Source: Gadus chalcogrammus | Taxonomy: Eukaryota > Chordata > Actinopteri > Gadiformes > Gadidae | NCBI RefSeq assembly: GCF_026213295.1 | Contig: NC_079425.1 | Coordinates: forward strand, 6,206,688-6,270,687 | Direction: 5' to 3' | Length of the DNA stretch: 64,000 nucleotides | In this document: piece by piece, positions 1 through 15,350 of the stretch | Layout of the letters: the number at the start of each line of letters is the position of its first letter | Numbering within the stretch: position 1 is the first letter of the stretch | Notes under the pieces: model-generated | The model's input: the letters and a program-made list of their open reading frames with translations, nothing else | Told to the model about the DNA's origin: nothing | Database searches by the model: none | Translations under genes and position numbers: made by a program

Positions 1-35
1 TTTTTTTTTTTCTCCTTTCATATTCTCTGCCTCTC

Positions 36-250
<215 letters not shown>

Positions 251-261
251 CTGCGGTGTAG

Positions 262-3901
<3,640 letters not shown>

Positions 3902-3984
3902 TCCGAGCGCCGGGCCAGGGAGCCGGTGTTCAGCCGATAGGGGAGAGGCGCTAGGTGTTGGTGTGATGCGATCGGCCGCCTTGT

Positions 3985-4021
3985 GCACACACACACACAC
4001 ACACACACGCACACACACACA

Positions 4022-4074
<53 letters not shown>
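3985..4074. repeat. (CA)n microsatellite in mtss2 3' UTR
   Basis: 90 bp of CA repeats with two short CGCA interruptions, about 85 bases after the stop codon and thus probably transcribed. Confidence 0.95.
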
Positions 4075-4077
<3 letters not shown>

Positions 4078-5053
4078 TGTAATGTAGAGAGATCTATGGT
4101 ATAACGAAACAGAAAAAATACAAAAAAAAACATCTAGACGAAAAATAAAAACAAGTTGTTAGAGTAATGAACAGTCTATTCAAAGGATGATACTGATGAT
4201 ATTAACATAAACACCGGTAATCCACGATGATAATTCAAGTTAAACACCAACCATTGACAGGCTTCTAGCTGGCCGATATAGCTCTTCCGACACACTGTCA
4301 CTGCGTGTGTTGGATGCATGTTTGTCTTTTAACACCTGTAGATGGGGAGACTGGCAGGCCGGAAGGAAAAAAATAAAAAGATGAGAAAGGAAAAAGAAAG
4401 ATTGACAGACAAGAGACTGATTGGCCCCCTGTCACCCCGGGCAACCACATGCCCACATCACAACGTGTGGGATGAAGGTTGGAAGAGGCAGGTCGCCGGA
4501 AGGGTGAGGGGGGGGGGGGGGAGGCGGTGTTGGCTCAGGGGGTCAGGGCAGGGGTCAGGGTTCAACTGGGAATAGCGCCGGCTGGATGGGAAAAACCCGA
4601 AACTGTCCCGGAGCAGTGATGAACTGTAGTAGCCCACTGAGGACTGAGGCATTGTGGGTATTAGCGCGGGGAGCTAGCGCACATCATTGTACAGGACAAG
4701 TGTTGGCATTGAGCCGCGCTAGTACCCGCTTTCCCCTTACTACGTCAGCCCTGCTGGTACGTGTGTGCGTATGTGCATGTGTGTGTAGGTGAGTGTGTGT
4801 GTGTGCGTAGGTGTGTGTGTGTGTGCGAGGGGGCCGGGTACAGCTCTGCTGCAGGACAGCTGGTCACCCAATGTTGGCAGGGCTTTTTTCTCCTGTGTGT
4901 CGTACTCTGTATTTCCTGTTTTTATTGTTGCATCATTACCTTGTTACCACTGTACGGAAAACGTTACAAGAATTAACCCAGGCGTATATATATAAATATA
5001 TATTCATATATATTTTCTAGAACCAGAAAGAAAATGTTAATAAGAAATGGAGC

Positions 5054-5059
5054 AATAAA
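5054..5059 (+). promoter_or_regulatory. Candidate polyadenylation signal AATAAA of mtss2
   Basis: Canonical hexamer followed within 25 bases by a T/GT-rich downstream element, about 1.15 kb after the stop codon. The alternative hexamer at 4144-4149 has a weaker downstream element. Confidence 0.5.
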
Positions 5060-5286
5060 TGTGTTTTATTTTCTTGTTTGGCAGAGGAAGGATGGAAGGA
5101 GTCAATGGAAGACTTGTACACAAAGGTTGTGGTTTCTCTTTTGACCGATAACATTCAGGCAATCGTGAGGAATGATGAAATCTCTCATGGAATCATGTTT
5201 TGATAACTTCTCTCGCTCCTCTCTCTTCATTCGCTTGAGTGACGGATGAAGGTAAAAAATATTAAAGAATTAATGTTTTTTACCGC

Positions 5287-5306
5287 CAGCGGCCACTAGG
5301 TGTCAA
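5287..5306 (+). promoter_or_regulatory. CTCF-like site
   Basis: CAGCGGCCACTAGGTGTCAA resembles the vertebrate CTCF core CCASYAGRKGGCR, with one deviation (GGTGTCA for GGTGGCA). By-eye match only. Confidence 0.3.
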
Positions 5307-6242
5307 CATTGTTTTGCATGTTGGACATGGAGCAAGAATGAAAGAATGACGAGCTAAAGTTTAATTTCTGAGAGACTGCTTCTTTAACACCCGGGATGAG
5401 AAACATATAATTTGGTTTGCAACGTTGATGGGAGTGGGGTTGAAAGATACAGAAAGTGACATGGAATAGCTCATTTGGAAATATTGTGGAATACAAGGTT
5501 GGATAAGGAAGACGTTTGGTAATAATGATGTGCCCTCATGGGGTATCTGAAGGTTTGAACGGAGACATTGTTAAGCCGTTTGGAAATATATGAACGACAA
5601 TCTGCTGGCCCAGATCGGTTCAAGTTAAAGTCTCTTATTTTATAATTTGTATCTAGTATTACACACCATAGGCGGCCATGGGTTACTAATGAGCAGGGCA
5701 AGGGTAGATGGACCCATTTCACATTAGTATCAGAGTGGGGTATATACAGGTGTCCCTCCCAACAAGAAGATAGCAGCTGTGTGCACACAAACACACATTA
5801 CAAGTTTTGGATATTTACTAGTGTTCAAGGGCACATATTGTTTGCCAAACAGGAGATTGTAATCAAATAAATAATTAATTAATTAACCCATAATTGGCAC
5901 GATGAGCTACACCTGTGTGCACACCGCTGTGACCCTGGTGTCGAACGGGTCCTCGAAAGTTTCAGCTCACCGTAGAAAAGATTAACTGAGAGTCAGAGTC
6001 GTTGTGTTTTGTTTTGAGTGCACACTCGTTAGGCGAACGCGCAGGTTTTGGAAACAGAATGTTCTCGACATGTCCAGCTCTGTTCATTAGAGGCTAGAAA
6101 TTGCTTGCCTTTGGATATGTGAGAAGAATATTTATTTGGGTGATTGAGAGCCTGATGGATTCAGCTCACAGAGGAAAGAAGAGAAGGAGGTTATTTGAGT
6201 TGGCGCAGAAAAGGCTGTTAGAAGAGATGAAAAGATGTCAGC

Positions 6243-6253
6243 GCGTGTGTGTG

Positions 6254-6317
<64 letters not shown>

Positions 6318-6338
6318 TGGGGGGGGGGGGGGGGGGGG
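6243..6338. repeat. (GT)n followed by a 20-G run
   Basis: A 74-bp GT array ending in CT and then about 20 consecutive G (6319-6338). Confidence 0.95.
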
Positions 6339-8014
6339 TTGGCGTTGGCAAGGAGCATTTTCACTGCCTGTTCATACAATATGGATGTGCTGTAGTTGTG
6401 AGCGAGAGTTGGGCGTGCAAACAGACTGGCTAAAGAGGTTTTTGTTTTGTATGGAGATATGAAGTAACACACGGAATTACATTTTGTTGCATCTCTTTTA
6501 AGTTATGTGTGTAACTGTTTGACTCTCGAGTCAAATCGTTCTTGTTTAAAATGTAAAAACAGAAACAAAAAAAGAGAGGTAAAAAAAAAGTGCTCTGGGT
6601 GTAAGAGAAGCGAGTAAGCAAATGTAAAATATGGATGTAGGATGTGCGATCAGTGCCCGGGTGTCTCTCTATTGACCGTTGAAGTGTAGGCTATAGCAAA
6701 CTGCATTAACACAAACACGCTTTCCCAAAACGTGATGGGCTTTTTTTTTTATTTACCGAACTATGGCTTGTTTCACATTGCTCTCTTAAATGTATTTCTC
6801 TAACTTTTCTTTTTCTTATTTTTGCCGTAAATAGAAGCACTGTTTCCAGAAATGTCTACGTGTTTTTGTTTTCATAAAAGAAGAGGGGGAATATTAACTG
6901 AGGACACATTTCCATGAGCCTTTGGCATCACTTTTTGCTTGATCTCAAAGTTCAGCCTTCGCATAGGGGTTGGTTTCTCCGCCACGGGTTTCGCTGCGAG
7001 CGACACAGAGGTGTATTATGTATGCTGTGTAAGACATGAGTCAGGCCGTGGAGTTATTTTGCTCTGCTATCAAGTTGAATCACTTTAAAAACATCAGCTC
7101 AGGTCACAGCAAACAGTACACCTATTGACACTGAACCGCAAGATCCAAGAGAAATTCACCACACATGCATGATTTGGTTTTCCAATATTGCTAATTTCTT
7201 GGGTCTTGTTACAGTGCTGACTCTTAACACAGAGACAACAGAACTGAAATGGGGCCCCATACTTTTTTTCATGTCACTCTTAAAGGCCTAGCGTTCAAAG
7301 GATAATACTGTTTTTTTCACCAAATTCTATCGGTTTGAGGCAATTGTCATTCACAGCAGATCACTGAGCCCCAGGGATAGGACCACTATAAACTAAAGCC
7401 TTGTTCTATTACTTTGCTAACTGTTAATTACCTGTGCCATGACTGAGAACAGACACCAACGGCACACCTAAAACCGGTATTTTCCAGATGGCATTGAAAG
7501 TTTATAGTAACACAATGAGGGCGGGCGGATAACTCAATTTATGTTTCACTGTGCTGAACAAACCATAAATATCCTGTCATAGCGAGCTGAAACACCTGTA
7601 CCTCATATTACATCTGGGCAGAGTGGGCGGACAAACGGGCAATAAAGCCAAACTTATAAAAAACATGAGAGGAATAAACCGGCATTTCAAAAAAGGAATG
7701 TCTGGTAGACATCCAGTAAAACAAAGCCACAGACACACACTGTCTCCCCCTGCAATCAGACATATTGACACCCACCGGACCCACTGTATGGACCCAGTCC
7801 ATCTATCCGTGACGCACACAGACACACACATACACAGCCAAACCCTGTTCAGCTGTATCGAGGTGAGCCTTTCTATCTGAATTAGAAATAAGTTTGACAT
7901 TATAGAAGAGTTCTCTAGCTGTGCACCCGAAGCCCTCTGGCCCATCATGACTAATGAAAAAAACAAAAAAACACTCAGATGCCTTTATTCCACTGTGGCC
8001 CACTGTGAATATGT

Positions 8015-8017
<3 letters not shown>

Positions 8018-8069
<52 letters not shown>
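8018..8069. repeat. (CT)n microsatellite
   Basis: 52 bp of pure CT repeat. Confidence 0.95.
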
Positions 8070-8071
<2 letters not shown>

Positions 8072-8110
8072 ACATCTCTTGTGTCTTCTACCTATTTCCA
8101 TCAGCCTCCC

Positions 8111-8136
8111 GCTTACTTGACTGATATCAAGTAAGC
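8111..8136. repeat. Hairpin, 10-bp stem, 6-nt loop
   Basis: GCTTACTTGA and TCAAGTAAGC flank the loop CTGATA. Perfect stem; function unknown. Confidence 0.6.
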
Positions 8137-9039
8137 TGCTTTTGCTTCTTCAATCTACATTGTGTCTCTCTTGCTGTTTTATTATTTGTGTTTGTGTGTG
8201 GTATGACCTCTTTGGGTATGATCGTCTTGGTGGATGGTTATTATGGGTAGAGATGCGTGGTTGTATGAGCCACGCAGGCTTTTTATTAGCTATGGGTCTA
8301 ATTAGGAACTTATTTTACCACGTGGACGCGCAACAAAGAGCGCGCACGTCTGACGACGTTGACTTCAACCGTTGTGACGTCAATCTCTTTTTCCTCTTGA
8401 ACTGGGGACGACATTATCGGTGAGTTTGATATATCGCTCACCTGTCACCTATTTGCGTTTTCTTTTAAACAAAGCCACCACGCTACGCTGCTATTGAATC
8501 TAGTTTTACAACGCCTCGTTTGTTTCATTGCTCGCCAAGAAAGACGAATGTGGATTATGACAGTGTTTACCAAATACCCACTGTCCAAAGTTGCATAGTT
8601 TTGTATTAAAATCAGAGCCGTCGTCGTGTCAAATGTTTTGATGGCTCAAAGTAAAAACAGGCCTTATCGTAATTAAAAGCAAAAATACAAATGTCAGTTA
8701 AAGTTCAAATAACATGCTACTCATCTGCTCAGTCCGTCAAGGAATAATATCGTAATATCCTTTAAAATCTTCCACCAAACCATCTCTAAACCATTTATTT
8801 CAAATATTTGTTCCTGCCAGTTCTATTTTCCCTCAGACTAGTTCATCTGAGAAGTCACATTAATTATCTGCAGAAACCTCGTCTGAAATCCTCCATTTCT
8901 TGACCGTGGACCCATCCACTGCAGTTAGTGAGGGTGTCGATGATTGCTCCAATGCATGTGACCTTTTAAACACGACTCCTGTGCACAGTATTTAACTGTC
9001 TCTTGTTTATTGCTTATTATAACTCTTCTGTCAACCATG

Positions 9040-9165
<126 letters not shown>

Positions 9166-10239
9166 GCAAACGTTCTGCTCCACTGTTCTTCCTTCACATC
9201 CCTTTAGTTGTCTGAGTCACTTGGATGATACGTGTCACACAGACACAAACACGCCTATACACACACGTCCACACACTGCATGTGGGCCTATCTTCGTCTC
9301 CCCAGGGGTAGATGTGGAGAAGCGATCCACATCCACGGTCACACCATCATAACATAGTAGCTGGGATGGCTTTGTGGTGCCAGTGTCATGGAAACTGAAA
9401 TTAATGTCTCTCACGCACACACTCTTGGCTCTCTGCGGTAATCTCTCTATCTTCGTCTGCCGTTCTATCAATCACTGTCCTTCTCCATATGTCTCCTTCC
9501 ATATAATTGTGAATGGTCAGCCTCTGTCTGAACGAAATCTCATGAAAGATGAATAGACCAATAAGACCATTAATCGACTACCGAAGCGTTGACCTCCGCA
9601 AACTGGGGGCTATTGCGTGAACATGTGCATTCTAGGTACATACTGTTTGTTTTTCCTCTACGTGTTTGCGTTCGCCTGTGTGTCTGTTGCGGGCCCTGTA
9701 CTCTCTCTGTCCCCCCTTTTCTCTCCTATCCTGCTCTGCTTTTTATCCCTTCAACTTTATTTATTGTGAGTTTATTTACAAACCTTTTTATTTTTATTTT
9801 ATTTCGCCTTGGTCGCCGATGGGGAGTTTATAATTTGTCTTCCTTTTCATAAAGTGATTCTTAATTTTCCATTTTTTTGTTAACTTAGTCACTGCTAATG
9901 TAACAAAATGCACTGTGATGATTCCAGTATTAATAAAAGTTGTACTTAAACTGTGCTCCAACGAGTGGCCATTGTGTTTTCTATTCAAATAAGGGGAAAA
10001 GAAGAACCAATGGTTTCTAAGAAAGAAATCGAAAACACATTGTTTCATAGAATAGATTAACCATGATCGTGATAAAAGTAACTTAGACCCGAACAAATAA
10101 AATCATCTGCTGACTATATTTAATATTTTGTTCAAACATCCTTTTCGTCGCTCGGATTTCACTGTCAATATGTCTACTAAAATATTATTGAGGGGCTCAA
10201 TGATAGTTATGTCTACAGTATATTTGGTGTCTTTGTATC

Positions 10240-10256
10240 TCCAGCAGGTGGCGATA
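10240..10256 (+). promoter_or_regulatory. CTCF-like site
   Basis: TCCAGCAGGTGGCGATA is close to the core CTCF consensus CCASYAGRKGGCR; the best such match in the window by eye. Confidence 0.4.
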
Positions 10257-11388
10257 TTGCAACTTCTTAATCAGGAACAGTTTCTAGAAATCTCTCGTAC
10301 CCCAAGGTTCTGGGTTCAATGATCCAAGACCGAACAGCCCTGTAAATAGTGTCAACTCATTTGGCTTAAGCTATGTATGGGGGAAAAAACACAACATATT
10401 CTTTGTACAATCTGTGGTTTGAATGGATTCTCAAAATCGATGCTATATTGTTATCTTAAATAACCTGATTTAGCTTTCTAATTAAGACATTAGTTGCATG
10501 TTTAAGTGATACACTTTTGAAATGAACAATGATCTTGTCATCACTGTACATGAAGTTGAATTACCGCAAGGTCCACTAAAACCGACACGTAGTCTTACTG
10601 TATGTGTCTGAAGTAAGTGGTGTGACTATTTTCTGTTGGTTGTCGGATGGACATTCAACTGGCATGTTTTCACTTTCTTTCCCATACAATTGCGCAGCGA
10701 AGAGAGGCGAACTGCATCTGAAATCAGAAGAGAATAGAGGGAGGCTCTATGGTCTTTGTTCACTGGCCGTTCAATACCCTTTTATCGGTTGAAAGAGCAT
10801 GCACACAAAATAAACAAACAATTGAGTGTGAAATAATGAGAAGTGTGGTCTGTATGAGACACATCTAAGGCGTCCCTTGCGTGTGAAGGGGATAACGAAG
10901 GCAGCTCAGGCACATCGGCACACAGCATCCTGCCAACTAGACACTGGTCCGACGAGCAAAGAAATACCCCCGGCTCATTCAACAGTGCACTTCCTCAGGC
11001 TGCACTACCTTATTCTAGTTTTGCATTTCAAGAACGCTTACATATTTATCAGTTTGAGCTTTTTGCACTTGTTATTTCGGGCGTGGGTTTCAGACTGCTG
11101 CTGTTTCGATAGGGCCAACTTGGCCTACCATACCAGCCGTAGCCTCTAAAATACTAACCCCCTATGAAGAGCCATCCGGTTAAGTCTAAATTAATCCTGT
11201 GCGCTCGTCTCTATTAAGCCATGGTGACAGAACAAGGACAGGCTTATATTACTTGAGACCAACTCCCCAGTCAGCCTGCGTAGAACCACACAAAGACTTT
11301 TTTAATTAAAAATAAGTGGGCCACAATTAATCTGAGGAAGACCATCCTCATTCAAACCCACAGTGGTATGAGACTAAAAGCATTACGC

Positions 11389-11389
<1 letters not shown>

Positions 11390-11429
<40 letters not shown>

Positions 11430-11451
11430 TGTGTCTGTGTCTGTGTCTGTG
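11390..11451. repeat. (GT)n(GTGTCT)n compound microsatellite
   Basis: GT array passing into four GTGTCT units. Confidence 0.9.
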
Positions 11452-12133
11452 TTCACCCGCACACGTGCAGCGCATTGGACAATTGTGGGCCGGTGAATAT
11501 ACCCCACCAGTCTGCTATAGTCGTCCTGCGACTCTAATTAAATGTCTAACCGATATGCCGTCAAATTACACGATGAAAGGCTCACCTGTGGTCGTCTCTT
11601 AGCCGGAGAGAACCAGCTAGCTGCGCCAACTCACGGCATTGTGATCCGCATTTAATTATGGCTACACCCCATTGTGGTAGCCGAGGAAGGCTTTCGCCTT
11701 CCACAAAAGCCGGGTTTATTATGCCCTAGTCTGGGATTTCTATCAGGAAGTGCAAACAAAATTGAGCACTAAATTTAGCCCATAAGTGCTCCTTTTCTTC
11801 TCCTTTTTTTCACCCTGACCTTTTAGCGACACCGTTCTATTTGTTGGCACTATTATTTCCTACTATACCTTCACCCAAGGGTGAAACTATACTTTCACCC
11901 AATGTCGAAAGTCTAAAACATACAGAACAGCCCCGCCTGACTGCCCTCGAAGCCATGACCCCATGTGTGAGAGGTCGTTCCTCATCCTCAGTTTGTATTG
12001 ACCTATCTGTTGATAACGGCAACGGCATGGCAAGGTGCATATTTATGTATGCTGTAACGTATACTGTCCATACGGACCGCCCATTCCGATATAGTCATGG
12101 CAAATTAAAGTATACTAGAATGATCTAGAAGTC

Positions 12134-12518
12134 TCATCAAATGCTCCATCTCGTGGTGCCTCACCCAGTGGCTCGCATCTAAGAGTTGGGGCCTGAACTT
12201 TATCCCAGAACTACGCCCTACTGATCCAACATGCATTTCTGAGAATCTGACCTCTATTTTATAACAAAAAAAAGTTATGAGGGAAATGCACATGAACTTT
12301 ATTTAATATCATGAGGGCCGTGGTGTGGGCTCCTTTTGACCCTAAACGTGTGTGGGTCCCCTTTATTTGCTGAAATGCTCTTTTTTTTTTCCCAGAGCAA
12401 TCTCAAGGTGCCTCCTGGTTGATGAGTAATGGCTAAGTTTCTATCTCTTATCTACGTATTCAGATCAAATTATAGCAATGGCTTGTGTGCCAATGCCTTT
12501 CAATGGAGCATTTGATGA
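12134..12518. mobile_element. Possible MITE bounded by 16-bp inverted repeats
   Basis: TCATCAAATGCTCCAT at 12134-12149 is the exact reverse complement of 12503-12518. The enclosed 353 bp are non-coding. A chance 16-bp inverted pair this close is unlikely in 64 kb, so a small transposon is plausible, but I saw no clear target-site duplication. Confidence 0.4.
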
Positions 12519-12540
12519 TGCTTTGTGAGCCTTTCCTGTA

Positions 12541-12912
12541 GAGCACCTAAATCGATCATTTTAATAGACCTTAATGCCCTGCTTCATTTTAAAGAGACCA
12601 GACGTCTCTCTCTTATCAACTAGTCATTCTAGGCTCCCATTAATGTTTTTTTTTTTTAAAATCTTTGTAGGACTTCTCATTGAGGAATTGCATAACTTCC
12701 GGTTGGGCTAGAAACACCAAATTGATAATATTGTATGTCCTTTAGGCCTTCTTTCATATAGAACAGAGTCCGAAAAAATCCATGTCTACAGCTCATTCCA
12801 AAGAGTGCTAGATCCTCCACCAATTCCATCACATCCTGTTGGGCTAGCCGCTAGAGCATCCAAACATATCATTTTTAGTAGAGGTTAATGCCCTCGTTCA
12901 TATATAAGTGGC
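12541..12912. repeat. Three diverged repeat units
   Basis: Three segments (about 12541-12600, 12700-12775, 12835-12912) share the order: a (GG)GCTAG- or GAGCACC-like start, a CCAAA/CTAAAT motif, AT-rich CATTTT/ATATT, then a CCTTAATGCCC- or CCTTTAGGCC-like motif and TTCATATA. They are diverged and probably parts of old interspersed repeats. Confidence 0.35.
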
Positions 12913-15293
12913 TAATAGGGGTACAACAGGCTTGCGCTATTATTATTTGAGGCCATGACTGGGGTCACCCCCGGTAAGTTAAGGGCATACTAGACTCTTT
13001 TGTGTATTCACACACTAAATAATGCAGTGGATTATTGAGATGATTTAAAGATTCCCCACTCCATCTTTATAAATATGGTTCTCTATTCCTTATTCCGATA
13101 CATTTTGCAGCTTGCCAGGATCATTGCTCACAACCACAAAAATAGTTAATACACACTGAGCATGAAGAATCACCTCTCACACATGAGGTGTTTATTGCCG
13201 CGGCAACACTCAGGAGGTGCTGTCCTGTCTGTAGCACATTAGGATATGTGTATATTTCCTTTTTAATATGACACTACATATTAGAACTCAAACTCGGAAG
13301 CAATGTGAACTGTGCTTACATTACATACATTAGTGTACGTCATCACAGCGACCCGTACCTAAAACCGTAACCAAGAATCAATCACTTTGGGGGTTGTTCG
13401 AAATATTGTGTTCATATAACATTGACATTTACATGTCATTAAGGAACAGGTTTGAGTGAGACATTTAAGGATCCCATTACCTTTTGGCCCAGGAGTCAAA
13501 TACCCTTTCCACTCTCCTTTCCCAATAAATCTCTTCTTTATCTGTGAAAATGCCTGCCCAGGATTCCTTCCCTTACATACCCCAGACGTACCTGTGCTCT
13601 TCATCCTTACAATTTAGTTTGACGTATAAATCTGTTCTGACAGGAGTTTATGTCATGTTGTAGAGGTGACAGCGATCATTCATCATCTTTTAAAATAGCT
13701 AGCTTTTATATGGGGTCATACGCAATCTAGGACGCTGCATGACATTGAAAAGCTTGTAATGAATTTTAAAATTGGGTGAATGCATCTAGATATGGTTGGT
13801 ATAACTAGATGCGAGCCAGCTAGTTTGATTGGCTGTTATTCCTCAATAGAATAAGGCCGAGTTTATAACAAGAGTTTATATGGTTATGTAGGTTTATGTA
13901 TTTAAAGAAATTGCCACTTAAAAACGAACCATTTAATGTTCACATGTCGATGTGAAAATGCACCAGGCGGTCTCTGCATTTGACTGAGCATTTGGCAGTG
14001 CCCTCAGGTTTAAATGTCACATCTGATGCAAGTCACTTCCATAACACTATTCAAGGCATGGCTTGCCTGCATCCTACAAAAAATGGGCAGCCAACACATA
14101 ACTGCTCATAGCACGTTGGCTCAGTCTGAAGTAATTACAGTAGGAGGATTGCTATTGCTATGTAGATGATGCTCAGCAGCAAATTAGAAGATAAAAATAG
14201 GTTTTGTGAAGAGCAGAATTACTAAAGACAAGAACATCTGGAGTTCACAAATGCAAGGTGTGACTTCGCAAACGTTTTCCACCTCTGTCTCTCAAACATC
14301 TATGGTGATTCCTATCTGACATCACTGCTGTCTTATTTATTATTATTATTGAAAATTATTGCTACGATTCTTTTAATTATTATTATTGTCAATACTTATT
14401 TGGATACTCCTAAGGATACCTTCAAGTCTATCATACAGGTGAAACTGTTTTTTAAATGTCACCAGGTTTTGGTGACATTTCCTACTTGTTGTGTTGTGTT
14501 GTGTTGCGTACAGGACTTACTCTGGCTGCTTAACCTCCCCCCATTCCGCCTTCAGTTTCTAAAGTAATCAGCAGTGGTTCATTCTTTGCCAAGTCTTTTC
14601 AGAAAATGTGGAGCCCTGGTATGTGCCAGTACATTGGATCAGTGTCTGTCTACCGCCGGGGAGAAAGTCGACTCTCCCTTTTGACACAACTGTGTGCGGC
14701 GCCTCATGCCCAAGCAGGTGGTGGATTTCTTCCCCTCACCCTTGTTCCCCCCTTTGCCATTCTCTGGCTGGGCTGAGTTATAAGCCTTGTTTATTCTATT
14801 TGTTTGATGAGAATGCCACCTTGCATCAACACAGCCATCTTTCCTTCTTAGGCTAGTCACGTTTAAAGTGGGTTTGAACATGGAAGGGGGTTGCTGATCA
14901 ATTTAAGTCAATTACTCCTTTTGGATTAAGGGTCTGTGGCCCTGGGTTTTTCTGAAACTGTGCCTTGGAGATTTTCCCCATACCTATCATATTATATATA
15001 TATTGTTTTAATCTTCCTGTTCTACCTGCCTGATCACCCTATACAGTAATACAACATCCATGGACTGCTTTACCCAAAACACCCAAGCAACTGTGACAGT
15101 CTCAAGTGTAATTGGCGATGGTACCATTTGTAGTTGATGGATGGTTTCGTTTCATAGAAGCTTTTTCAAATGTAATTAGCATTAAACGGGCAAACAAAAA
15201 GACAACCGCAGCTTCACAAATATATTGATAAGACTAACCAGTGATGTGCATCGCTCAGAAAAATAATGATTTACATCAGATTGATCAAAACAG

Positions 15294-15294
15294 G

Positions 15295-15346
<52 letters not shown>

Positions 15347-15350
15347 TGTG
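15294..15350. repeat. (GTGC)n microsatellite
   Basis: About 14 tetranucleotide units, alternating purine-pyrimidine with CpG. Confidence 0.95.

Larger units (their letters stand above)
3902..5080 (+). other. mtss2: mtss2 3' untranslated region (end estimated)
   Basis: Non-coding sequence directly after the stop. It holds a CA array (3985-4074), a run of 14 G (4508-4521), a TG-rich stretch (4756-4836) and an AT-rich end. AATAAA at 5054-5059 followed by GT/T-rich sequence (TGTGTTTTATTTTCTTGTTTGG) is the best-looking cleavage signal; an earlier AATAAA at 4144-4149 could give a short form. The true end needs RNA data. Confidence 0.55.
5082..8017. other. Intergenic, no gene seen
   Basis: AT-rich, no splice-bounded open frames on either strand. 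It contains one CTCF-like site (5287-5306), a compound GT-C-T-G20 array (6243-6338) and otherwise unique sequence. Confidence 0.6.
9166..15293. other. Intergenic, no gene seen
   Basis: Holds a CTCF-like site (10240-10256), a GT/GTGTCT array (11390-11451), a short hairpin (11685-11703), a pair of 16-bp inverted repeats (12134-12149 and 12503-12518) and diverged internal repeats (12.54-12.91 kb). The open frames here are short and lack family resemblance. Confidence 0.55.

Noticed and set aside
10270..10330. B-box-like GGTTCTGGGTTCAATGATCC as a SINE
   Set aside because: No A box at the right distance and no SINE body follow.
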